A DNA stretch of 8,485 bases, taken from NCBI GenBank assembly GCA_023419055.1, contig JAEZYO010000783.1:1-8485 (forward strand). Direction: 5' to 3'. The translations under genes were made by a program, and so were the position numbers. This DNA comes from Pseudomonadota bacterium. GTDB taxonomy: Bacteria; Myxococcota; Polyangia; Polyangiales; Polyangiaceae. The notes beneath the pieces were generated by a model. The model ran no database searches, was not told the origin of the DNA, and saw only the letters and a program-made list of their open reading frames with translations. Of the stretch, positions 1 through 6,187 are shown piece by piece. Within the stretch, counting starts at the first letter, position 1, and the number at the start of each line of letters is the position of its first letter.

Positions 1-1013
1 GTGTCGTTCGTGGCCGCGCGCCAGCCGAGCAGGTTCACGTCGCCCGCGTCCCAGTCCTTCATCATGGTCGAGCTGAAGACGCCCGTGATGATGTCGTCCT
101 GGTGCTTCTTGAAGAGCGGACGCAAGATGCCGCGGAGCTCCTCGGCGAGCTCGAAGGCCTTGATCTTCGCCGGGTTGCTGAGGCGATCCATCATCAGGGT
201 GATGCCGCCCTGCTTGAGCGCCTCGGTGATCGTCTCCCAGCCGAACTGCACGAGCTTGCTCGCGTAGCCGCGCTCGATGCCGTTCGCGACCATGTGGTCG
301 AAGCAGAGCAGCGAGCCCGTCTGGAGCATGCCGCACAGGATCGTCTGCTCGCCCATCAAGTCGCTCTTCACCTCGGCGACGAAGCTCGACTCGAGCACGC
401 CCGCGCGGTCACCGCCCGTGGCCGCCGCGTAGGCCTTGGCGATCTCGAGGCCGTCGCCGTTCGGATCGTTCTCGCGATGCACGGCGATCAGGGTCGGCAC
501 GCCGAAGCCGCGCTTGTACTCCTCGCGCACCTCGGTGCCCGGGCACTTCGGGGCCACCATGACCACGGTCAGATCCTTGCGGATCGCCTGGCCCTCTTCG
601 ACGATGTTGAAGCCGTGGCTGTAAGCGAGCGTCGCGCCCTTCTTCATCAGCGGCATCACCTTCGACACCACGTCGGCGTGCTGCTTGTCGGGCGCCAGGT
701 TACAGACCAGGTCCGCCGTCGGGATGAGCTCCTCGTAGGTGCCGACCTTGAAGCCGTTGCTGGTCGCGTTCGTGTAGCTCGCGCGCTTCTGCTCGATGGC
801 GTCCTTGCGGAGCGCGTAGCTCACGTCGAGGCCCGAGTCGCGCATGTTGAGGCCCTGGTTCAGGCCCTGCGCGCCACAGCCGACGATGACCACCTTCTTC
901 CCTCGCAGCTTCTCGACGCCGTTGAACTCGCTCCGCTCCATGAAGCGGCACTGGCCGAGCTGCGAAAGCTTCTCTGCCATCGTGAGGGTGTTGAAATAGT
1001 TCTGACGAGACAT
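1..1013 (-). CDS. ilvC: Ketol-acid reductoisomerase, class II (partial; C-terminus beyond left edge)
   Basis: This enzyme converts 2-acetolactate (or 2-aceto-2-hydroxybutyrate) to the 2,3-dihydroxy acid using NADPH and Mg2+. It is the second common step of valine/isoleucine (and leucine) synthesis and acts in the cytoplasm. The 337 codons present align almost residue for residue with the N-terminal two thirds of E. coli IlvC, as recalled, offset by +1. The start [10 protein letters not shown] matches the E. coli start. The Rossmann loop GCGAQG is at 45-50. R69, R77 and S79 match the NADPH 2'-phosphate contacts. H133, K156, D218 and E222 match conserved active-site or metal residues. The frame is still open at the window edge where a short class I enzyme would already end, which fits the roughly 490-residue class II form; the second half of the knotted domain is outside. 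The ATG at 1013 follows GAGAG with a 6-base gap. No ilvB or ilvN precedes it. I am very sure of the family. Confidence 0.97.
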   Translation of the reverse strand, partial: MSRQNYFNTLTMAEKLSQLGQCRFMERSEFNGVEKLRGKKVVIVGCGAQGLNQGLNMRDSGLDVSYALRKDAIEQKRASYTNATSNGFKVGTYEELIPTADLVCNLAPDKQHADVVSKVMPLMKKGATLAYSHGFNIVEEGQAIRKDLTVVMVAPKCPGTEVREEYKRGFGVPTLIAVHRENDPNGDGLEIAKAYAAATGGDRAGVLESSFVAEVKSDLMGEQTILCGMLQTGSLLCFDHMVANGIERGYASKLVQFGWETITEALKQGGITLMMDRLSNPAKIKAFELAEELRGILRPLFKKHQDDIITGVFSSTMMKDWDAGDVNLLGWRAATND

Positions 1014-1019
1014 GGGTAA

Positions 1020-1024
1020 CTCTC
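1020..1024 (-). promoter_or_regulatory. ilvC: Shine-Dalgarno-like site of ilvC
   Basis: On the minus strand a GAGAGAGAG run ends six bases before the ATG at 1013. The base-pairing is modest (GAGAG). Its spacing, and the match of the predicted N-terminus to E. coli IlvC, fix this start. Confidence 0.55.
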
Positions 1025-1109
1025 TCTCGGTGGTCCGACGCCTTCGTGGCGTGCTCGGGCTTGCAGCCTAGCTCGCCGGAAGGGTCCCCTCAATGTTGCG
1101 CTTGGCCCC

Positions 1110-1142
1110 ATTATCGACACTCTTCGTTGCAGAAAACGCAAC
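1110..1142 (-). promoter_or_regulatory. Candidate ilvC promoter/operator: GATAAT box plus GTTGC-N7-GCAAC dyad
   Basis: This is an AT-richer patch about 100 bases upstream of the ilvC start. On the minus strand a GATAAT hexamer (1115 to 1110) resembles a sigma-70 -10 box. Eleven bases further upstream is a perfect 5-bp inverted repeat with a 7-base spacer, GTTGC (1126-1130) and GCAAC (1138-1142), where a -35 element or an operator would lie. No good -35 hexamer sits at 16-18 bases; TTGCGT is 20 bases away. Another GTTGC half-site is at 1095-1099. A transcript from here would have a leader of roughly 90 bases, containing a small hairpin (ACGCC/GGCGT, 1038-1052). The promoter and operator roles are inference only. 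Confidence 0.25.
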
Positions 1143-1676
1143 AATCGAGCCCTGGGGCCCAGCCGCACTCCGGCGCCCATTGGCGCAGGATCAGCGCGGG
1201 ATCAGCCCTCTTCCGGGCCTTTTGAGGGGGATGGCGGAAGCTCGAGCTCGTCATGAACGGCGGCGTCCGGCAGCCAGGCCGCCCCTCGCCAGCAGGGGCG
1301 CGACCGATGCGCTCCGCTGGCTCTTGCGGCTCGCGGAGTTCGAGTCGACGCAGGAGCTCTTCGAAAGTTTGGTCCCTTCGTTCGACCCGGTGCTCTTGCT
1401 CTTCGATCTCGCGGTATCAACGGCTTCTGATTCTTGGGTGGAGTTCTGTTCGGCCTTTCTGCCCTCATCGCTTGGCTCGCGGGCTACCGGCGGGCGCGAC
1501 CACTCGAGGATTGAGCGCGAAGAGGCCAGGCCGCCGCACGCCTTCGTTGTGACGAGCTCGAGGTTCCGCCGCCAAACCAGCCCGAAAGGCGCGGCGGAGA
1601 GGCGATGAAGATGACGCGCGCGCGGCTGCGTCCGTCCGGTCGCGGCGAATGCTCGACGCGTACGGGCCGTGTCGGA

Positions 1677-3836
1677 TCAGCGCCCTCTTGCGCGCTCGAT
1701 CGCCGAGAGCAGCTGTCGACTGTCGAAAGGCTTTTGGAGCATGCCCTGCACGAGATCCGGGTCGAGGCCCCGCTCGCGCGCGGCGCCGAGATCGCCGGAG
1801 CACAGCACGACAGGTACCGTGACGCCCGCGACGCGGAGACGCCGCACGACGTCCACGCCGTCGAGGTCGGGCAGGATCATATCGAGGAGCACCACGTCGG
1901 GCGAGGCGCGCTCGATGGCGTCGATGCCTTCCAGGCCGTTCGCTGCGGCTTCCACCGTGAAACCGTGACGCGAAAGGAGGTGGCGCACGAGCGAGCGAAC
2001 GAGCGGCTCGTCGTCGACCACGAGCACGCTGCAGGGCTGCGGCACCGTCGCCGCGGGCGGCAGGGACGCCGGACGGCGCTCGGTCGCCGGGAGGAGCACC
2101 GAGAAGGTGCTGCCGAGTCCGGGAGCGCTCTCGACCAGGATCGCGCCGCCGTGCGCCTTGACGATGCCGAGACACGAGCCGAGCCCGAGCCCGTGACCGC
2201 GGGCTTTCGTGGAGTAGAACGGCTCGAAGATGCGCTTTTGGGTCGCCTCATCCATCCCGGCACCCGAGTCGCGCACCGCGACCACCACCCACTCTCCGCG
2301 CCGCACGGGAGCTCCGAGGGACTGGCTCCAGCGCTCGCCCGGCTCCTGCACTCGCTCGGTCCTCACCGAGATCCTGCCGGGCTTGCCTTCGAGCGCGTCA
2401 CTCGCGTTGGTGAGCAGGTTCATGAACACCTGCATCAGGGCGGAGCGCTCACCGAGCACGACGCTGTTCGGCGCGAAGTCGAGCTCGACGGAGGCCTTCT
2501 TGGAGAGCGCGGCGTCGAGGAGAGCTCGGAGCTCCTGCCAGAGCTCGCCGAGATCCACCGGCTCGGTCGTGGTCAGGCTGCGCCGCCCCGCGTAAGCGAG
2601 CATCTGCTTGGTGAGGCTCGCGGCGCGCTGGCCCGCCGTGCGAATGGCCTCTGCCTGCGCGCGGTGGGCCGGATCTTTCAGGGTAGCGAGCAGGACCTCC
2701 GCGCCGCCCAGCACGCCGACGAGCAGGTTATTGAAGTCGTGGGCGATCCCGCTCGCGAGCACGCCGAGGCTCTCGAGTCGCTGGCTGCGCTCGACCTGGA
2801 GCTCGAGCTTTCGGCGCTCGTCCTCCTTTCGCCGTGCTTCCCTGAGATCGCGGATGGCGGCGACGCGGACCGGCTCACCGTCGAGGGTGGACTCGACCGG
2901 GACGATCATCACCGGCACGAGCTCCCCGCCCGCCGCGATGGCCTCCCCTTCGTACGCGCCCCGCGTCCGCTCCTGGATGCGCTGCAGCACCTCGTCCCGC
3001 GAGGCCGGCGCGACCAACTCCAGCACCGGCCTGCCGAGCAGCTTCTCGCGCGGGAGGCCGAGAAAGCGTTCGAGGCTCTCGCTCACGTCGACCAGGATTC
3101 CGTTCTTCATGGTCGCGACGCCGTCGAAGGTGGCTTCGAGGAGGCTCTTGAGTCGCGCCTCACTCTCGCGCAGCATCGCGGCCGTGCGCTCCCGCTCCGT
3201 GACGTCTCGCACAGCCACGACGCGGACGGGCCTGTCCCCGAGGTGCGTCTGCTTGGTGCAAAACTCGGCTCGCAGGCGCGTGCCGTCCTTGCGCACGCAG
3301 GTCACGAGGAACTCGCCCTCGATCTTCCGCCGGATGCGCTCCTGGACGACCGGGAAGTCCTCGGGCGCGATCACGCGGCCCATGTGGCCCGGCGAGAAGA
3401 TCTCCGCGCGGCTGTAGCCGATCATCTCGCAGAGGCGCTCGTTGCAGTCCAGGACGACTCCCTCTTCTTGAATGAGAATGCCTTCGAATGACGCGGCCTG
3501 CAGCAGGTCCAGTCGCTCGCTGACCTCTCGGGCCTCTTCGTCTTCCCGCGAGCGCGCGAGCGCTGCTCCGAGCAGATGACCAAGGAGCGTTCGGGTGCGC
3601 AATTCAGGGGGATCGACCCCCGGCGCGGCCACGAGGCGCAGGCTCCCCTCACGCCGCTCGATTTCGAGCCAAGCCTTGCCGGCGCCTTCTGGCTCGGCGA
3701 GCCCGCGCGCCCGGAGTACCTTGCCGCCGCGTCCAAGGACGCGCAGGGAGATTCGCCGTCGAGCGCAGCGATGACCGTCTCCACGAGGTCGGCGTCCCCG
3801 TCCGTTTTCGCTGCGCCCACTGACATGGCGCTTCAC
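1677..3836 (-). CDS. Hybrid sensor histidine kinase/response regulator (PAS-PAS-HisKA-HATPase-REC), apparent N-terminal frameshift
   Basis: This is a soluble two-component hybrid kinase with no signal peptide or membrane segment, so it should act in the cytoplasm. Numbering follows the uninterrupted 719-codon frame from GTG 3836. An unrecognised N-terminal region spans about 29-100, followed by a helical linker. PAS domain 1 is at about 114-217 and ends with the DVTERE-type exit motif. PAS domain 2 is at about 226-331. The HisKA domain has phosphoacceptor H366 in GIAHDFNNLL. The ATPase domain has an N box (N473, N477), a G1 box (DSGAGMD, D523), an F box (FEPFYST, 537-543) and a G2 box (GHGLGLG). 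The receiver, at about 602-716, has acidic D608/D609, phosphoacceptor D652, S680 and K702. Histidine-to-aspartate relay within the protein is the expected chemistry. No output domain or partner regulator is in the window, so signal and target are unknown. The first 28 residues of this frame (Arg-rich, poor third-position GC) are probably not the native N-terminus. A separate entry covers the likely ATG at 3826, which would give about 716 residues. Confidence 0.93.
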   Translation of the reverse strand: MKRHVSGRSENGRGRRPRGDGHRCARRRISLRVLGRGGKVLRARGLAEPEGAGKAWLEIERREGSLRLVAAPGVDPPELRTRTLLGHLLGAALARSREDEEAREVSERLDLLQAASFEGILIQEEGVVLDCNERLCEMIGYSRAEIFSPGHMGRVIAPEDFPVVQERIRRKIEGEFLVTCVRKDGTRLRAEFCTKQTHLGDRPVRVVAVRDVTERERTAAMLRESEARLKSLLEATFDGVATMKNGILVDVSESLERFLGLPREKLLGRPVLELVAPASRDEVLQRIQERTRGAYEGEAIAAGGELVPVMIVPVESTLDGEPVRVAAIRDLREARRKEDERRKLELQVERSQRLESLGVLASGIAHDFNNLLVGVLGGAEVLLATLKDPAHRAQAEAIRTAGQRAASLTKQMLAYAGRRSLTTTEPVDLGELWQELRALLDAALSKKASVELDFAPNSVVLGERSALMQVFMNLLTNASDALEGKPGRISVRTERVQEPGERWSQSLGAPVRRGEWVVVAVRDSGAGMDEATQKRIFEPFYSTKARGHGLGLGSCLGIVKAHGGAILVESAPGLGSTFSVLLPATERRPASLPPAATVPQPCSVLVVDDEPLVRSLVRHLLSRHGFTVEAAANGLEGIDAIERASPDVVLLDMILPDLDGVDVVRRLRVAGVTVPVVLCSGDLGAARERGLDPDLVQGMLQKPFDSRQLLSAIERARGR
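3750..3826 (-). other. Likely true N-terminal coding segment of the hybrid kinase, out of frame by one base
   Basis: From ATG 3826 the minus strand encodes MSVGAAKTDGDADLVETVIA and then ALDGE, ending at the GAA codon 3754-3752. This reads like a genuine start. By hand count 19 of 24 codons after the ATG end in G or C, against 14 of 28 in the frame that stays open. Adding one A to the minus-strand GCGAATC (one T on the plus strand, near 3752-3753) would join it as DGE-ISLRVLGRGG. The ATG has AGGG nine bases upstream. The competing GTG at 3836 overlaps that ribosome site and has none of its own. The cause is either a homopolymer sequencing error or a real one-base deletion. If real, the kinase would need a downstream or weak start. 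Confidence 0.6.
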
Positions 3837-3887
3837 CCTAACACGGTAGCCCCGCTGGTGCCGCCTTCCCTGGCGAAGAGGCGCGGT

Positions 3888-3917
3888 GAGGCAGCGCCAA
3901 ATTCAAGGTGCTGCCTC
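3888..3917 (-). terminator. Strong hairpin after the lipoprotein stop codon, possible terminator
   Basis: A perfect 8-bp inverted repeat, GAGGCAGC/GCTGCCTC (3888-3895 and 3910-3917), lies 11 bases past the stop of the lipoprotein gene. After one mismatch it is extended inward by a CC/GG pair, leaving an 8-base AT-rich loop. There is no T-tract on either strand, so it is not a classical intrinsic terminator. It could still stabilise the 3' end of the protease-lipoprotein transcript or act with a termination factor. It separates that pair from the kinase gene. Confidence 0.5.
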
Positions 3918-3928
3918 GGCGGCCCACG

Positions 3929-6187
3929 CTACTCGCGAATGAGCTTCGCTACGAAGGAGTTGTAGTGCGTCATGTCCGGAGCGTCGTCCCCATCGTGTCG
4001 ACGAGTGCCGGTGAGCCAGATGTCGCCCGCGCCGTCCGAGGCGATCCCGAAGGGGTATTCGCGGTTCCAAACGCCGAATTGCTCGATCCAGAGAGTGCTC
4101 CCGTCGTCGCCGTCGAGTTCGAGCGCGTAACCGCCGCCGACGACCCCCTCTTCGTCGAGGTCCGCATTGGTGAACCCAGAGAGCAGCACCGTCCCCTGGG
4201 GAGTCACCGCCAAGCTGAGGATTTGCGCCTCGAGCGTCGCCGACTCCACCGCCTCGACCCACAGACGCGTGCCGTCGACCCCGTCCATTTTCATCACCGC
4301 AGGGCCGCCGTCGTAGAAGCCGGCTACGAAGATGTCTTCACCGTCGACCGCGACGAGCTGGGCACTATCGGAATCGTGGTGACCCAGTCGACGTGTCCAG
4401 AGCTCGGCGCCGGTCGCCCCCGACAGCTTGCGCACGGTGAACCTTCCGACACCTTCCGGCTCGACTACCGGGACGTTGGCACTGCTGGCGACGAAGACGT
4501 CGCCTGTCGAGTTGGCAGCAATTCCTGCGCCACCACCCGGTCCGAACTGGGTCTGCCAGAGGACCGAGCCGTCCGTGCCGGCCAGCTTGAAGGCGAACGT
4601 GTCGGTGGCACCGGGCAACGACTTTGCACCAGCGAGCGCGCCCTGGGTATAGCCAGCGACGAGAACACTGCCGTCGGGCGCGATCGAGACGGAGGTAGCC
4701 GCCTCCATGGAGGTAGTTCCCACGCTCTTGGTCCAAGCGGGGGCTCCATCGGCGGCGGCGAGCTTCCTCACGTATACATCTCCGAGGCCGAGGTGTGCAC
4801 CGCCACCGACGTCGCTGAACGCGTTGCCGGCTGCGTAAACGTTACCCGACGAGTCCGCGTCGAGGCACAGCACTTGATTCACCGAGCTCGCGCCGAACAG
4901 GCGCTCCCACACGATGTCCCCCTGGGCGCTGTCGATGCGACGAACGTAGGCAAACTCGGTGGAAGGCGACGAGCCGTCCTTTGGAGCCGTGTAGCCGCCG
5001 ACGAAGGCGCCTCCGCCTCCAGGGACGAGCTCGAGCGCAAAGCTCTCCTCGGCACGGGTCGTCTTCCCATAGGTTCGATTCCAACCCTCGTGACAGACGC
5101 GATCGGTCGTGGTGCTCGGAGGAATGTCTTCGATGCCGCCACAATCGGTCCAGCTCTGGCATTGGGCGTTGGCCTTGGTGGAGTAACCGCCGACGCACTC
5201 CGAGCACGTGCGGTCCGCGGTCGGTGAAGGGGCATCCCAGACCTCCGTGCCGGGTGAGCAGTCGGTCCACGGTAGGCAGGCAAAGCTTTCGCTGCAGTAG
5301 GTCTCATTGGCGCAAGGGCCGCAAGCCACGCCGTGATCGATGCCGCACCCCATGTCCACGCAGGCGAGCGTGCACTGGCCGCCCGGCGAGCAGAACTCGG
5401 TGTCTTCACAGGTCCCGCAATTGACCCCCCTGATGGTTCCGCACTCGCGCTCACCGCAGACCCGTTCTCTGCACTCGCCTTCGATGCAGGGAGCGCAGAC
5501 GCCGTCGTCGCACCGCCCCGAGCTACAGATAGCTCCCCACGCGCAGGCTTCACCCAGGGCGCGCAGCGAGCAACCCGTCGCGCACTGATAAGCGCCGACT
5601 GCGTCGGTGGGACAGCAGTGCCCACTCAGGCATCCCAGGTCGGCCTCGCAGCTCGAGCCATTGGCAACGGGATCGGGCACGCAGCGTCCATCGCTGCACC
5701 AATAGCCGGCCGCGCAGTCGTTCGAGCCCGAGCACGTGTCCAGGCACAGGCCCTCGACACAAGCGAAGCCTTCGCAATCCTGACCGGAGCTGATCGTGCA
5801 TTCGGTCAGGACGCAATCGCCCTGGTCGCAGACACTCCCGGCGATGCAGTCATCCGAGCCCTGGCAACTGGTCAGGCAGGCGTTATCGCTGCAGACGAAC
5901 GGGGCACAGGCGCCCTCCTCGTCCTGCTTGCATTCGACGGCCGTACACGAGTGCGCGATGCAGGCTTCGAGAACGGAGCACTCGGCGTCCATTTCGCAAT
6001 GGCCCGCGCTTCGACAAGCCTTCTTACCGCTCTCCCCGGAGCGGTAGCAAGTCTGACCGGACTCGCAGTCGTCGTCCGAAGCGCACGGCCACTCCTCTGG
6101 TTGGTCTTGCGCCCGCAGGCACGCGCTCGGCCCCATGATCAGGACGAGCGAGACGGCTCGTCCGAGAACTCCCTTGCTCAGTAGCAC
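3929..6187 (-). CDS. Predicted lipoprotein: cysteine-rich modules plus seven-bladed SBBP-type beta-propeller
   Basis: This predicted 752-residue exported protein starts at GTG 6187, chosen because TGAGGG lies seven bases upstream and the start overlaps the protease stop. Going further upstream in the same frame gives only Arg-rich shadow of the protease gene. Residues 1-22 form a signal sequence (K5, R10, then a hydrophobic AVSLVLIMG core) ending in PSAC, a loose lipobox with C23 as the lipidation site. Residues about 35-365 carry around 54 cysteines by hand count. They form repeated C-x(4-5)-DC-x(3-5)-C units, then a TNFR-like stretch with WTDC, DRTC and DRVC motifs, common in myxobacterial surface proteins. 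Residues about 371-752 form a propeller. Six blade repeats have a K/R-L-x(3)-DG-x(3)-W core (Trp at 427, 485, 544, 597, 643, 700), and the terminal FVAKLIRE strand probably closes a seventh blade with the first strand. This fits SBBP repeats. The location is probably the outer membrane or cell surface. Adhesion or ligand binding is plausible, but no enzymatic motif is visible. Confidence 0.85.
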   Translation of the reverse strand: MLLSKGVLGRAVSLVLIMGPSACLRAQDQPEEWPCASDDDCESGQTCYRSGESGKKACRSAGHCEMDAECSVLEACIAHSCTAVECKQDEEGACAPFVCSDNACLTSCQGSDDCIAGSVCDQGDCVLTECTISSGQDCEGFACVEGLCLDTCSGSNDCAAGYWCSDGRCVPDPVANGSSCEADLGCLSGHCCPTDAVGAYQCATGCSLRALGEACAWGAICSSGRCDDGVCAPCIEGECRERVCGERECGTIRGVNCGTCEDTEFCSPGGQCTLACVDMGCGIDHGVACGPCANETYCSESFACLPWTDCSPGTEVWDAPSPTADRTCSECVGGYSTKANAQCQSWTDCGGIEDIPPSTTTDRVCHEGWNRTYGKTTRAEESFALELVPGGGGAFVGGYTAPKDGSSPSTEFAYVRRIDSAQGDIVWERLFGASSVNQVLCLDADSSGNVYAAGNAFSDVGGGAHLGLGDVYVRKLAAADGAPAWTKSVGTTSMEAATSVSIAPDGSVLVAGYTQGALAGAKSLPGATDTFAFKLAGTDGSVLWQTQFGPGGGAGIAANSTGDVFVASSANVPVVEPEGVGRFTVRKLSGATGAELWTRRLGHHDSDSAQLVAVDGEDIFVAGFYDGGPAVMKMDGVDGTRLWVEAVESATLEAQILSLAVTPQGTVLLSGFTNADLDEEGVVGGGYALELDGDDGSTLWIEQFGVWNREYPFGIASDGAGDIWLTGTRRHDGDDAPDMTHYNSFVAKLIRE

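Larger units (their letters stand above)
1014..1676. other. Gap between the kinase gene and ilvC; no convincing gene
   Basis: The first 130 bases next to ilvC look like its leader and promoter area. The remainder has several open frames on both strands, but none has a convincing start, ribosome site or recognisable domain. The longest is on the plus strand, 1093-1608 (171 codons). Its middle part (roughly 1300-1480) reads as a plausible helical stretch, but its ends are arginine/proline-rich like a GC-driven spurious frame, and no Shine-Dalgarno precedes it. The stretch around 1370-1480 is less GC-rich than its surroundings. It may hold a decayed gene remnant or simply be non-coding. I see no tRNA, rRNA or repeat array. 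Confidence 0.5.

Noticed and set aside
102..1019. 305-codon plus-strand open frame opposite ilvC
   Set aside because: Low-complexity Ala/Arg/His/Leu-rich translation; it is the antisense shadow of a clear ilvC frame in GC-rich DNA.
1093..1608. 171-codon plus-strand open frame in the gap as a real gene
   Set aside because: No ribosome site, Arg/Pro-rich ends, no recognised motif; kept only as a weak observation about the gap.
1465..2175. 236-codon minus-strand open frame overlapping the kinase 3' end
   Set aside because: Arg/Ala/Pro-rich out-of-frame shadow of the receiver and ATPase coding region running into the gap; no domain.
1605..3491. 628-codon plus-strand open frame opposite the hybrid kinase
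   Set aside because: The minus strand has unmistakable PAS, HisKA, ATPase and receiver motifs over the same interval; the plus frame has none and is His/Arg/Ala-rich shadow.
3908..5227. 439-codon plus-strand open frame opposite the propeller region
   Set aside because: The minus strand shows regular propeller repeats; the plus frame lacks recognisable domains and runs antisense in the complementary codon phase.
5333..6184. 283-codon plus-strand open frame opposite the cysteine-rich region
   Set aside because: Ala-rich translation produced by antisense reading of Cys-rich codons; no ribosome site or domain.
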